Positions 49,005 through 58,365 of a DNA stretch of 64,000 nucleotides are shown here, piece after piece; the stretch's first letter is position 1, and the number at the start of each line of letters is the position of its first letter. The notes below the pieces were generated by a model, which ran no database searches, was not told where the DNA came from, and saw only the letters and a program-made list of their open reading frames with translations. Position numbers and translations under genes: made by a program. This stretch comes from Amycolatopsis saalfeldensis. GTDB taxonomy: Bacteria > Actinomycetota > Actinomycetes > Mycobacteriales > Pseudonocardiaceae. The stretch lies in contig NZ_FOEF01000008.1 of the NCBI RefSeq assembly GCF_900110575.1, positions 278,380-342,379 on the forward strand, written 5' to 3'.

Positions 49005-49724
49005 TCAGTCGCCGCGGCGGACCGGGCCGAGCAGCTGCTGCTCCTTCTGCGTGGTGACCAGCCGCAGCGGACGCCACAGGTTGCGGCCCAGCGCCACCAC
49101 CTGGTCGTCCTTCAACGTGGTCAGCTGGCGCATCATCTGCGGTGGCAGGCGCCAGATGCGGGCGGCCAGCTCGGCCTGCCCGGCGGGCAGCCGCTGCATC
49201 AGCACGAGGTCGGCGGCGTTCGCCGTGGCACCGGCCTGCGGGTGCAGGTACGGCAGCACGTACACGGTGGTCTGCCAGGCCGAGCGCGGCGGGAACAGGT
49301 CCTGCGGCGTCGGCCCGCCGTCGGTGACGACCAGCAGCGGCGCGTCTTCCGACGGCCGCGGCAGCTCGACCGGCGAAAGGCGCCGGATCTGCACCAGCGG
49401 GGAGGGCCGCCCGTCGCGGTCGCCCGCGGCCTGGGGGAGCACCTGCCAGGCCGCCGGACGCCCGGTGGCCACCACCACCCAGGCGCCGACCGCCATCGCG
49501 CGCATGGCCACCTGGCGGGCCAGGTAGAGCCCGCCGACGAGCACGATGCGGGTCGGGGTGGAGCGCAGTGCCGAGATGGTCAGCGGCTCGCCCTTGAGGC
49601 CCGAGCCGAGCACGATCCCGCCGCGGTCGCCCGAGGGGCTGATCGCGTCGAGCATCGCGGGGTCGACGGTGAACTCCGGCGCCACGCCGGCGTTCTGACC
49701 GGCGTCGCGAAGGCGGGTACTCAT
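49005..49724 (-). CDS. Putative EccE C-terminal-half protein (ESX locus)
   Basis: 239 residues. ATG 49724 overlaps the stop of the EccE-like gene (ATGA). Pattern GGIVLGSGLKGEPLTISALR followed by RIVLVGGLYLARQVAMRAMA and GAWVVVATGRPAAWQVL resembles the Rossmann-like cytoplasmic C-terminal region of longer EccE proteins, so I read the pair as a split EccE. This is from recall of family sequences; it could instead be an unrelated ESX-associated protein. No signal peptide or membrane helix. Confidence 0.55.
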   Translation of the reverse strand: MSTRLRDAGQNAGVAPEFTVDPAMLDAISPSGDRGGIVLGSGLKGEPLTISALRSTPTRIVLVGGLYLARQVAMRAMAVGAWVVVATGRPAAWQVLPQAAGDRDGRPSPLVQIRRLSPVELPRPSEDAPLLVVTDGGPTPQDLFPPRSAWQTTVYVLPYLHPQAGATANAADLVLMQRLPAGQAELAARIWRLPPQMMRQLTTLKDDQVVALGRNLWRPLRLVTTQKEQQLLGPVRRGD

Positions 49725-51652
49725 GCCGTGCCTCCGATCGGCAGCGTCGCGGCGAAGGCCGAGATCTGCAGGCCCCGCAACGGCGTCAGGTCGACGCCCA
49801 GCCGTTCCGAGATGGTCTTCAGCCGCTGATCCGCGACGTCCAGCTCACGCGGGTTGCGCGCGCTGATGCGGACAACGCCGCGCAGCCCGATCCGGCCCTC
49901 GTCCGACGCGGGCGAGATCGACATGGCGACCGTGGCCGACAGCGCCCGGACACTCGTGAGCGCGTTCAGGCTGCCGCTGATCTTGCCCTTCGGCCAGCCG
50001 GTGATGGCGTAGCTGGAGTGCCCGATGCCGGCCGCGGTGACGCCCGTCCAGCTCTCCTGCAGGGTGACCGCCGAGGGCGAGCCAGCGACCGCGGTCAGCT
50101 CGGCCGCGGAGATGCTGGAGCGCAGCAGCTCGTCCGGGTCCAGCGGCCGCGTCGGCACGCCTTGGGACTCCAGCGCGTTGCGCACGCGGGACATCGCGCC
50201 GATCAGCGCGCGGTGGGCGCCGACGACGCCGCCGCCACGCTCCCGGATCGCCGCCGGGCAGCGCCGCGGGTCGAGCCGGATGGCGATCCACGTGGTCCGC
50301 CGGGCCGCCGCGGGCAGCGGGCCGAGCACCTCCATGTACGAGCTGAGCGCCGGCGAGTCCGACGGCAGGGCCGCGGAACCGGGGTAGCTGTGCCAGATCA
50401 TCTGGATCGAGTCGAGGACCACACCGCGGTCCTCGAGGCACGGGGCGAGCGCGGACAGCGGCAGGCTCGGCGCGCCGCCGGCCTGCGTGATCAGCGCGGG
50501 CGCCGGCTCGACGAGCAGCACGGCCGTCCAGGTGCCGTCGTTCCAGGCCATGCCGACCTGCTGGCGCTCGTGGTCGACGCCGTGCGCCACCACGAGATCC
50601 GGAACCGCGAGGCGCAGCAGGTTCACCCGCGCGTCGTCGGGACCGGTGACCGCGTTGTCCTCGCCCTCGGCCGCCAGCGCCTCGAGGCTGCTCGGCGGCG
50701 GCGGGGTCGCCACCCGGTCGTGTGAACGGAACCGGTAGCGCATGGTCAGGCCGAGCCACTGGGTGAACCAGCGGCCGCCCCAGCGCAGGAACGCGAAGAT
50801 CAGGCCGAGCGCCGCGATGCCGATCGCGACGTACTTGAGCGACATGTTGATCGCGAGCAGCACCAGCCCGATCGCCACGCCGACTTCGAGCAGCACGAGG
50901 TTCGCCACCGGCAGCGGGCCGAGGCTGATGCCGCCGGAGCGGCGACGTGAGGGAGGGGCCATCCGGGCCGAGGACGCGGCGCTCGGCTGAGGCGCGTCGC
51001 CGGGGCCGTCCGGTCCCGGGCCGCCGGAGCCGCCGGGTCCGCCCGGGCCACCAGGTCCGCCCGGTCCACCCGGTCCACCCGGTCCACCCGGTCCGCCGGA
51101 ACCGCCACCGGGACCACCGGGGCCACTGGGTCCGCCCGGGCCGCCGGGACCACCAGAGCCACCGCCGGGACCGTTAGGGCCGCCACCAGGTCCGCCGGGA
51201 CCCTTGGGCCCGCCGGGACCGCCCGGTCCACCAGGACCGTTGGGACCACCAGGACCACCGGGACCGCCCGGGCCCTTGGGGCCACCAGGCCCGCCCGGTC
51301 CGCCGGGACCCTTGGGCCCGCCGGGACCACCCGGTCCACCAGGACCCTTCGGACCGCCAGGACCGCCAGGACCCTTGGGCCCGCCCGGTCCTCCGGGTCC
51401 ATTCGGGACACCAGGTCCGCCGGGACCACCCGGGGCGCCGGGACGAGGGCCGGGTCCGCCAGGGCCCGCCGGGCCCGCCGGGCCGCCAGGGATGCCCGGT
51501 CCACCCGGGCCACGCGGCGGCATGCCGGGTCCACCAGGACCGCCCGGTCCGCCGGTTCTCCCCGGCCGCTGAGGCGGGCCGAGGGGGCGTCCCCCTGGTG
51601 GCGGTGGCGGCCCCGGGGGACCAGGTTGGCGTGGAGGCGTGCTGACGGACAT
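49721..51652 (-). CDS. eccE: Type VII secretion protein EccE with collagen-like N-terminus
   Basis: 643 residues from ATG 51652 (GGAAGAGAA upstream; an earlier in-frame start at 51742 is less likely). Residues about 34-220 are an almost uninterrupted Gly-Pro-X tract. Two transmembrane helices follow (GPLPVANLVLLEVGVAIGLV, and VAIGIAALGLIFAFL), then the EccE-type cytoplasmic domain (FTQWLGLTMRYRFRSHDR; QMIWHSYPGSAALPSDSPAL). EccE is the peripheral membrane subunit of the ESX translocon. Translationally coupled to the 49005-49724 gene; divergent from eccB. Confidence 0.85.
   Translation of the reverse strand: MSVSTPPRQPGPPGPPPPPGGRPLGPPQRPGRTGGPGGPGGPGMPPRGPGGPGIPGGPAGPAGPGGPGPRPGAPGGPGGPGVPNGPGGPGGPKGPGGPGGPKGPGGPGGPGGPKGPGGPGGPGGPKGPGGPGGPGGPNGPGGPGGPGGPKGPGGPGGGPNGPGGGSGGPGGPGGPSGPGGPGGGSGGPGGPGGPGGPGGPGGPGGPGGSGGPGPDGPGDAPQPSAASSARMAPPSRRRSGGISLGPLPVANLVLLEVGVAIGLVLLAINMSLKYVAIGIAALGLIFAFLRWGGRWFTQWLGLTMRYRFRSHDRVATPPPPSSLEALAAEGEDNAVTGPDDARVNLLRLAVPDLVVAHGVDHERQQVGMAWNDGTWTAVLLVEPAPALITQAGGAPSLPLSALAPCLEDRGVVLDSIQMIWHSYPGSAALPSDSPALSSYMEVLGPLPAAARRTTWIAIRLDPRRCPAAIRERGGGVVGAHRALIGAMSRVRNALESQGVPTRPLDPDELLRSSISAAELTAVAGSPSAVTLQESWTGVTAAGIGHSSYAITGWPKGKISGSLNALTSVRALSATVAMSISPASDEGRIGLRGVVRISARNPRELDVADQRLKTISERLGVDLTPLRGLQISAFAATLPIGGTA
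51000..51553 (-). repeat. Gly-Pro-X collagen-like coding tract in eccE
   Basis: Degenerate 9-bp periodic DNA encoding GGP/GPX triplets, with Lys or Asn recurring as GGPKGPGGPGGP and GGPNGPGGP units. The complementary strand also reads as Pro-Gly repeats, so this is a repeat-expanded region of high slippage potential. Confidence 0.95.
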
Positions 51653-51808
51653 CCGCGCGTTCTCTTCCCCTCGTGCGTGCTGCGTACCCGGAAAGCCGGT
51701 CCCGGGGTGTCCGACCCTAGCTTGAGTTGGTAGAAACCCCACACCAGACGGTCCCCGTACGGCTATCCTGCGGAACCGTACCGCGACGGGGAGGACTGTA
51801 GGTCGAGA

Positions 51809-53434
51809 ATGCCATCAACACCCACGACTAAGTCTCAGGTTCAGGCCTACAAGTTCGTTCTGCGCCGGATGCAGTCGGCGCTGGTCCGGCGTGATGCCGT
51901 CATGCTCCACGACCCCATGCGCACGCACTCGCGCGCGACGGTCGTCGGCGTGATCCTCGGTGTCCTCGGCGGGGTCGTCTTCGTGCTGGTCGCCCTGCTC
52001 AGCCCCGCGCCGTCCCTGCCGGCGACGGACAACATCGTGATCGGGCAGCAGTCCGGCACCGTGTATGTCGTCTCGGGCAACCCGGAGAAGCTGACCCCGA
52101 CGTTCAACCTCGCGTCCGCGCGGCTGATCCTGATGGCGCAGAAGAAAGCCGCGTCCCAGGGACAGGGCCAAGGGCAGGCCGGGCAGCCGGCCGCGGCGAC
52201 GGATCTGAAGGTCCCGACCGTCGTGTCGGATGAACAGCTCAAGAACATCCCGCGCACGAAGCTGACCGGAATCCCGGACGGCCCGCAGCTGCTGCCCGAC
52301 GCGCAACAGCGGATCACCCCCAACTGGGCCGTCTGCGACCAGGTGGAGCTCGACCCCCAGCTGCCGCAGCCGGACAGCCTCAACAAGACCGACACCACGG
52401 TCGTGGCCGGGGTGGCGAACGTCGGCGCCGAGCTGCAGCAGGGCCAGGCGCTGCTGGGCTCCGCCGACGACGGCAAGACGTACCTGATCTACCGGCTCTC
52501 GGCCAGCCAGGCCCGGCCGGACGCGAACACGGTGCGCGCCGAGGTCAGCATGGACCCCAGCGACCCGGCGCACTCGGCGCTGCAGCTGCCGTCGCACGCG
52601 CGCAAGGTCTCCCAGGCCTTCCTGAACGCGATCCCGAACGTGGAAGGGCTGGCGGCGCCGAAAATCGCCGGCACGGGCAGCAGCCCGTCCGCGGACTTCG
52701 ACGGCCTGACCGTCGGCGACGTCTTCTCGACCACGCCGGCCGGCCAGGAGCCGGAGTTCTGGCTGATCGCGCAGAACGGCATCCAGAAGGTGACCCCGGC
52801 CGTCGCCGACATCATCCGCGTGGCGCGCAACGGCGACAGCGGCACCATCAAGTCGCTCGGCCTCGACAAGACCAAGATCACCAAGCAGCTGCAGCCGACC
52901 GACGACGGCTACATCAAGGTCGACAACTTCCCGGCCAAGGTGCCGACCGTCCTCGACGCCACCCAGGGCTCGCCGGTCGCCTGCCTCGGCTGGTCGCTCA
53001 GCGCGGACAAGACAAACGCCCACACTTCCGTCTACGTGGGCAGCAACCTGCCCGTGGACAAGAACGCGGACGGCTCGTCGAAGGTGCTCCCGGTCAGCGC
53101 GACGGGGCCGAACGGGCTGCCCATCACCGGCTTCTACATGACGCCGGGCTACGGCGCGGTGGTGCAGTCGGCCACCGAGTCGCCCGCGACCTTCGGCAAG
53201 GGCCCGATCCAGCTGATCTCCGACCGCGGCATCCGCTACGGCGTGCCGGACACCGCCACGGCCGACGGGCTCGGCCTCACCGACCGGCTGCCGGCCCCGG
53301 AATCGATCATCGGCCTGCTACCGACCGGCTCGTCGCTGAACACGCAGAACGTGCTGAAGCAGTTCGACTCCGTGCCGATCGACCCGAACGCCGGCGCCTT
53401 CCCGACCCCGTCCGCGCCGCCGGCCGGTAACTAA
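51809..53434 (+). CDS. eccB: Type VII secretion protein EccB
   Basis: 541 residues. N-terminal cytoplasmic segment STPTTKSQVQAYKFVLRRMQ, one transmembrane helix at about residues 45-67 and a large periplasmic domain (repeat-like: DNIVIGQQSGTVYVVSG, FDGLTVGDVFSTTP, GPIQLISDRGIRYGVPD) ending in a Pro-rich tail. Core membrane subunit of the ESX machine. GGGGAGGA before the ATG; TATCCT at 51764-51769 is a possible -10. Confidence 0.95.
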   Translation: MPSTPTTKSQVQAYKFVLRRMQSALVRRDAVMLHDPMRTHSRATVVGVILGVLGGVVFVLVALLSPAPSLPATDNIVIGQQSGTVYVVSGNPEKLTPTFNLASARLILMAQKKAASQGQGQGQAGQPAAATDLKVPTVVSDEQLKNIPRTKLTGIPDGPQLLPDAQQRITPNWAVCDQVELDPQLPQPDSLNKTDTTVVAGVANVGAELQQGQALLGSADDGKTYLIYRLSASQARPDANTVRAEVSMDPSDPAHSALQLPSHARKVSQAFLNAIPNVEGLAAPKIAGTGSSPSADFDGLTVGDVFSTTPAGQEPEFWLIAQNGIQKVTPAVADIIRVARNGDSGTIKSLGLDKTKITKQLQPTDDGYIKVDNFPAKVPTVLDATQGSPVACLGWSLSADKTNAHTSVYVGSNLPVDKNADGSSKVLPVSATGPNGLPITGFYMTPGYGAVVQSATESPATFGKGPIQLISDRGIRYGVPDTATADGLGLTDRLPAPESIIGLLPTGSSLNTQNVLKQFDSVPIDPNAGAFPTPSAPPAGN

Positions 53435-53518
53435 GGGCACCGGAGCCGGGGCGCCGGAACCACGGGCGGTTCCCAGCCGTCCACACTCGAACACACCTCG
53501 GGTGAAGTGGAGGGCGTT

Positions 53519-53848
53519 GTGGCCCCAGGGCAGAGCGCGTTGCGGATCGACGGCGTCGTCGTCGGTGGCTACGCGAAGAAAGTCGCGCAGGCGGCAGAGG
53601 AGCTGGACGCCGCGGCGGCCGACGTGGGCGACGGCGCGAACACCGCCGAGCCGTTCGGCGAGCTGGGCGGGCGGCTCGGCGTGGGCCAGTCGTACACGCG
53701 GGCGTCGGACGCGCTCCGGCAGCAGCTCGCCACCGGGGCCGTCGCGCTCCGGTCGGCGGCTGCCGCGCTGGAGCAGCTCGCCTCGGGTCACGCCCAGCGC
53801 GACGCCGACGCGGCCGAGCGGATCACCAGTGCCGGGAGGACCTCGTGA
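53519..53848 (+). CDS. Small helical EspC/WXG100-type ESX substrate candidate
   Basis: 109 residues from GTG 53519 (GGAGGG 5-10 nt upstream; GTG 53507 is a second option). Entirely helical prediction: YAKKVAQAAEELDAAAADVG, then a GGRLGVGQSYTRASDALRQQ helix and ALRSAAAALEQLASGHAQRD. No W-x-G; resembles the EspC-like/DUF2580 class of ESX-associated proteins. Stop overlaps the next start (4 nt), suggesting the two form a secreted pair. Confidence 0.6.
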   Translation: MAPGQSALRIDGVVVGGYAKKVAQAAEELDAAAADVGDGANTAEPFGELGGRLGVGQSYTRASDALRQQLATGAVALRSAAAALEQLASGHAQRDADAAERITSAGRTS

Positions 53849-54936
53849 CGGAACCCTCGCTCACGTTCGTCTCGGAGCTCGCGCGTGAACTCGGCGCGAC
53901 CGACCCCGTCGAGACGTACTACCGGCCGCTCGTCGGAAATTGGGCGGAGCTGAGCGCGGAGGCCGAACGCCTGCGGGCGGCGGCGAAGACCGCGGCCGGC
54001 GCCTCCGGCGGCCTGACCGACGAGCTGGGCCGCCTCGACGCGTCGTGGTCCGGCGCGGACGCCGACGCGTTTGTCGCCTATATGGGTGAAATCCGGTCGG
54101 CGAGCGAAGGCGTCGAGGACGCCCTCGACGCGCTCGCGGCCGCGTTGGACGAGCTGGTGACCTCGCTGACCGGGATCGTCCACGACGCCGAGGAAGTGCT
54201 CGTGGACGCGGCCGACGTCCTGTCCGAGTCGGCGATGCTGCCCTCCGGCGGCACCAGCCGGGCCCGCGCGCAGCTGCGTGAGACCGAGCAGTCGGTGAAG
54301 TCGCTCCACGACGCCGCCGAGCACCTGCTCCAGGGCTTCGGCCAGCTGTGCGACGGCGTCGACGCCCCGCCCGGCACGGCGTCGAGCATCGAGGTCCGGC
54401 ATCGGTACCCGCAGGAGCAGTTCCGCCTGCACGACGAGGAAGCCCAGCCGGCCGCGGGTGGTTCGGCACCGGCCTCGGGGACGGTTCCCGCCGATCCCGC
54501 GTCGCCCAGCGATCCGGTTCAGCCCGCGGCGGCTTCGGCCGCGGGGGCGTCGGCTGACGACGGCGTTTCTCCTTCCAGCGCGGACGATTCCGTGTCCCCG
54601 TCGGCGGCCGGCGACCTCCACGACGGCAAGCACAGCGCCGCGTCCCCGGGGATCGAGCAGGGTCAGGCGGGCGCCGTCCCGGTCGCGCCCGAACCGATCG
54701 CCGCGGCCGCGCCGCCCGCCGCGCAGAACCAGTCGGGCGGAATGGCGATGATGCCCATGATGGGCGGCATGGGCGGCGGTATGGGTGGCGGCGGCGGTGG
54801 CGGTTCGCAGCACAAGACGAAGCACCGGACGTCGGCCAACCGGTCGGAACTGTTCGGCGAGCCGGCCAACGTCACCCCGCCGGTGCTCGGCGAGGACCCC
54901 AAGAAGCCCGTCAAGAAGCCGAAATCCGGGACCTGA
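53845..54936 (+). CDS. WXG100/PPE-like ESX substrate with Met-Gly-rich tail
   Basis: 363 residues. Residues 1-180 are helical with a W-x-G turn LDASWSGADADAF near residue 68, like WXG100/PPE-type secreted proteins. Residues about 185-295 are Pro/Ala/Ser-rich and probably disordered. A MAMMPMMGGMGGGMGGGGGG segment follows, then SELFGEPANVTPPVLGEDP, an ending seen in many actinobacterial ESX-associated proteins. It is coupled to the preceding small gene and may form a heterodimer with it. Confidence 0.7.
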   Translation: MTEPSLTFVSELARELGATDPVETYYRPLVGNWAELSAEAERLRAAAKTAAGASGGLTDELGRLDASWSGADADAFVAYMGEIRSASEGVEDALDALAAALDELVTSLTGIVHDAEEVLVDAADVLSESAMLPSGGTSRARAQLRETEQSVKSLHDAAEHLLQGFGQLCDGVDAPPGTASSIEVRHRYPQEQFRLHDEEAQPAAGGSAPASGTVPADPASPSDPVQPAAASAAGASADDGVSPSSADDSVSPSAAGDLHDGKHSAASPGIEQGQAGAVPVAPEPIAAAAPPAAQNQSGGMAMMPMMGGMGGGMGGGGGGGSQHKTKHRTSANRSELFGEPANVTPPVLGEDPKKPVKKPKSGT

Positions 54937-54942
54937 CGAAGA

Positions 54943-54980
54943 AAGGCCCCTCCCCGCTCGGAAAAGCGGGGAGGGGCCTT
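54943..54980. terminator. Bidirectional terminator of the eccB and mycP units
   Basis: Perfect 16-bp stem AAGGCCCCTCCCCGCT / AGCGGGGAGGGGCCTT with a 6-nt loop between convergent genes. Confidence 0.92.
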
Positions 54981-54995
54981 CTCAGCCCGAGTAAA

Positions 54996-56627
54996 TCAGC
55001 GAGATGGCGACGCCGAGCGGTTCCGCCGGATCGTGTGCATGACGAACAGCGTGATCAGCAACGCCATCACGCCGCCGCCGGTGCCGGCCAGCGCGACGAT
55101 CATCGGCGTGGAGCTCTGGCCGTCGCCGGGCGGCAGCTGGGCCGGCTGCACCATGGGCTTCGGCGTCGCCAGCACGCCGACGTCGCCGGGGAGGTTGGCG
55201 GTCAGCGCGGCCACCGGGTCGATCACGCCGTAGCCGACGTACTCGTCACGCCCGCCCGGGGCCGCCGGGTGCTGCGCGGTGACTTCGAGGCGCTGGATCA
55301 CCTGGCGCGCGTTGAGCTGCGGGTACATCTGCCGCACGAGCGCGGCCACCCCCGCGACGTACGGCGACGCGAAGCTGGTGCCCTGGATCGCCGAGGTCTG
55401 GCTGCCGCTGGAGATGGTCAGGTTGGCCAGCCCGGTCGAGCCGGCGGCCGGGTCCAGCGACACGATCTCGGTGCCCGGCGCCGCGACGCCGACCCACGGG
55501 CCGTGCACGCTGAAGCTCGCCACGCCACCGGTGCGGTCGATCGCGCCGACCGAAAGCACGTCGTTGGCGAACCACGGCGGCGTGACGATCGACTTCGGCT
55601 TGTTCGCGTCCGCCTGGTCGTTCTGCGGGCAGGTGTCGGAGACGTTGCCCGCGGCCGCGACGATGACCACGTCGTTGTCCGCCGCGTACTTCACCGCGGC
55701 CTGGACCTTCTGCTCGCCTTCCTGGATGTTGCCGTCGGCCGCGCGGCAGTGGTCCACCGACATGTTGACGACCTTGATGTCGTGCCGGTCGGCGATGCCG
55801 CGGATGATCTCGGCGAGCGTGTCGAGCGTGCCCGCCGTGCCTTCCTTCTGCAGCTGGCGCTGGTCGCCCTTGTCGTCCTGCTGGGAGTTGGTCCCGCCGG
55901 GCTGGCCACCGCCGCCTGAGGTCGACGGCGGGAGCGAGGAGCCGCCGTTCGGCTGCCCGCTGCTGTTCGGCTGGCTCGAACTCCCGGCGCCGCCGGACGA
56001 GCTGTTCGTGTCCTGGGCGTAGTTCTCGCTGAGCTGCCGGAAGGAGACGATCGTCGCGTCCGGCGCGACGCCGATGAAGCCGACCGCGGGGTTGTCCGGC
56101 TTGGCCGCGATGATGCCGGCCACCTCGGTGCCGTGACCGTCGCAGTCCTGCAGGCTCGGCTGGATGCCGTTGTCCGGCTGGGCGACGTAGTCGGCGCCGC
56201 CGCTCTCCACCCGGCCGCCGAACCACGGGTGCTGGGTGACGCCGGTGTCGATCACGCCGATCTTCTGGTCACCGCCGACGCTCTGCTTCTTGGCCCGGAC
56301 GATGTCCTGCGCCTTCTGCAGCTCCAGGTAGTCCTGGCCCCATGGCTTGTAGTTGATCTCGACGTTGTTGCCGAGCGTGCTGCGCTGCACGCAGTTGGTC
56401 TTCTTGGTGTAGGTCTTGTCCGGCTTCTTCTGGTCCGCCGGCAGCTTGCTCATGTCCACCGGCGGCGGTGTCGCCCAGAAGCCCGTGGTGTTGCCGGTGG
56501 TCTGGGCGGACGCCGGCGAGGCGACGGCGAACGGGGACAGCACTCCCAGCCCGGCGGTCAGGAGGACGACCCCGGCGCGGCCGGTGAAGCCGAGCCTTCG
56601 GGTGGCGGGACGCATGCGGCCGGTCAT
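54996..56627 (-). CDS. mycP: Mycosin, ESX-associated subtilisin-like protease
   Basis: 543 residues from ATG 56627, which overlaps the eccD stop. Signal peptide (TRRLGFTGRAGVVLLTAGLG, cleavage near ASA at about residue 41). Catalytic triad: Asp127 in IGVIDTGV, His165 in DGHGTEVAGI, Ser in GTSFASPYVAG. A Ser/Gly/Pro/Asn-rich insert of about 45 residues follows SENYAQDTN. A C-terminal transmembrane helix (MIVALAGTGGGVMALLITLF) is followed by Arg-rich residues. Mycosins are required for ESX secretion and translocon stability. A longer in-frame ORF to 57539 is a shadow of eccD. Confidence 0.95.
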   Translation of the reverse strand: MTGRMRPATRRLGFTGRAGVVLLTAGLGVLSPFAVASPASAQTTGNTTGFWATPPPVDMSKLPADQKKPDKTYTKKTNCVQRSTLGNNVEINYKPWGQDYLELQKAQDIVRAKKQSVGGDQKIGVIDTGVTQHPWFGGRVESGGADYVAQPDNGIQPSLQDCDGHGTEVAGIIAAKPDNPAVGFIGVAPDATIVSFRQLSENYAQDTNSSSGGAGSSSQPNSSGQPNGGSSLPPSTSGGGGQPGGTNSQQDDKGDQRQLQKEGTAGTLDTLAEIIRGIADRHDIKVVNMSVDHCRAADGNIQEGEQKVQAAVKYAADNDVVIVAAAGNVSDTCPQNDQADANKPKSIVTPPWFANDVLSVGAIDRTGGVASFSVHGPWVGVAAPGTEIVSLDPAAGSTGLANLTISSGSQTSAIQGTSFASPYVAGVAALVRQMYPQLNARQVIQRLEVTAQHPAAPGGRDEYVGYGVIDPVAALTANLPGDVGVLATPKPMVQPAQLPPGDGQSSTPMIVALAGTGGGVMALLITLFVMHTIRRNRSASPSR

Positions 56628-58024
56628 CACTTGAGGTTCAGGTGTCGCAGTGTCGTGTAGAGGTCCATCACGCCCAGCGCGAGCGGGATCACCACGGCGA
56701 TGCAGATCGCCTCGAGGATCTCCACGGTCCGCCGCAGCGGCGGCGAGAAGCGCTGGTTCGGGAAGATCACGCCGACCACGAGCGCGCCCGCGCCGACCAG
56801 GATCAGCGCGCCGAAGACGTACATCACGCGCTGGTCCGCGCTGGCCGAGGTCATCCAGCCGATCAGGATGCCCGCGGCCGAAACCATGCCGGTGGTCAGC
56901 AGCGCGATGGCCTGCGCGCCGTTCGCGTACGCCCGCGCGCGCAGCAGAAGCACGAGCGTGGCGACCACGCCGAGGATGATGCCGAAGACGCCGGGGGCGG
57001 TCGCCGCGATCACGGCCGAGATCGCCGTGACGGTGCCGCAGCCGATCATCAGGCCGGTCATGTAGTCGTGTGCGATGGAGGTGCGCTGCTCGATGGCGCG
57101 GTAGTCCGGGAAGCCGGTGTCCTCCTTCAGCTCCTCCGCGGTGCTGGGCACGTGCGGCAGGGGGAGCTTCGCGAGCCAGATGGTCGCGCGGGGCAGGATC
57201 GAGATGCAGGCGAGCGCGACGGCGACCGCGCCGGCCGCGATGCCCGCGGCGGGCTCGTTCGAGATCAGCATCGCGGCCAGGAAGGCGAGCGCGCCGAACG
57301 TGCCGACCGTGGCGGCGGCGATGAAGACGGTGATGCCCGCGCCGATGACCGCGATGCAGACGGACGCGACGATCAGCACCAGCACGGCGCCGAGCAACAG
57401 GTTCGCGCGCACCGAGAGCCCCGGCACGATGTAGAACCCGCTCACGAACGCCAGCGGCAGGCCGCCCGCGGCGGCGATCAGCACGCCCGTGGCCTCCGCC
57501 TGGTACGCCTTCGCCAGTGTCGCGCCGAGTGCGACGCACGCGATCGCGCCGATGCCGCCGGCGATGGCGGGGGCGATCGAGCTGCCGCCGTAGAGCGAGC
57601 CGCTCAGGAACAGCGCGAGCGCGGCCAGCACCAGTGCCAGGCCGCCCGCGACGTGGCCGAAGCGGCGCGCGGTCTCCTTGGTCCAGGGCCGGAAGCTGTC
57701 CGGCGCCGACTCCGCGATGGCGTCGACGACGTCGTCGTACAGCGGCGGCGGCGGGTTCTCGTTGCGCTTGCGCAGCTGCAGCAGCTCGCCGTCGATGATC
57801 CCGAGGGACGCCAGCGTCCGGCTCGGGTCGAGCGCGGCGTCGCCGAGTTTCGCCAGCGCCCAGCCGCCGTGGCGGGCGCCGCCGTCCGGCGATGTCTCCT
57901 TCGCCATGTCCAGCAGCATGGGCAGCAGGTCGGCCACCGCGACGTCCGCCGGCAGCGCGACGTCGATCCGGGTGTTGGGTGCCACCACCGTCACCCTGCT
58001 GAAAACCGTCGTGCCCGTTGCCAC
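56627..58024 (-). CDS. eccD: Type VII secretion protein EccD
   Basis: 465 residues. Residues 1 to about 88 form a ubiquitin-like (YukD-type) domain (TRIDVALPADVAVADLLPML; LASLGIIDGELLQLRKR). Then about eleven transmembrane helices, first ALVLAALALFLSGSLYGG. EccD lines the ESX pore as a dimer. The gene is divergent from eccC and coupled to mycP. Confidence 0.95.
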   Translation of the reverse strand: MATGTTVFSRVTVVAPNTRIDVALPADVAVADLLPMLLDMAKETSPDGGARHGGWALAKLGDAALDPSRTLASLGIIDGELLQLRKRNENPPPPLYDDVVDAIAESAPDSFRPWTKETARRFGHVAGGLALVLAALALFLSGSLYGGSSIAPAIAGGIGAIACVALGATLAKAYQAEATGVLIAAAGGLPLAFVSGFYIVPGLSVRANLLLGAVLVLIVASVCIAVIGAGITVFIAAATVGTFGALAFLAAMLISNEPAAGIAAGAVAVALACISILPRATIWLAKLPLPHVPSTAEELKEDTGFPDYRAIEQRTSIAHDYMTGLMIGCGTVTAISAVIAATAPGVFGIILGVVATLVLLLRARAYANGAQAIALLTTGMVSAAGILIGWMTSASADQRVMYVFGALILVGAGALVVGVIFPNQRFSPPLRRTVEILEAICIAVVIPLALGVMDLYTTLRHLNLK

Positions 58025-58365
58025 TAGTTGCCCCCGCTCTGATGAGTCAGCTCCCGGGGGAACTTATACCGAACCCGGGTGGCGGTTACACCGACTGTCC
58101 GAAAATGACCGGCGAAAGTACCTCGCTGTACTACCCGGAGCACCCGTCGGGGGTTCGGATCCGGTGAGCGGGTCTTTACTGTCGGTGGTGGGTCGTAGAC
58201 TCTGGCGGCAGGAGAAAACGGGTGGGCGTTCGACCCGCCGTGGGGGCCGAACGGGCCGGATCCGGGCGTTGCCCGGATTTCCACGGCGACGTTCGATAGG
58301 TTGTCCCGCGCACCCGAGCGCAAACCGCCGGCCGCCATCGTCGAGCAGGAACAGAGGGGACCTCG
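58025..58365. promoter_or_regulatory. Divergent eccD / eccC control region
   Basis: 341 bp without a gene. TAGACT at 58196-58201 is a good -10 for eccC, with only a weak -35 (TCTTTA 17 bp upstream). No inverted repeat that suggests an operator stands out. Confidence 0.4.

Noticed and set aside
51204..51572. Plus-strand collagen-like Gly-Pro frame
   Set aside because: It is the complement of the eccE Gly-Pro tract; no ribosome binding site and eccE is the recognised gene.
54996..57539. In-frame extension of mycP to 847 codons
   Set aside because: The extra part lies inside eccD, is Arg/His-rich and lacks the signal peptide that starts at 56627.
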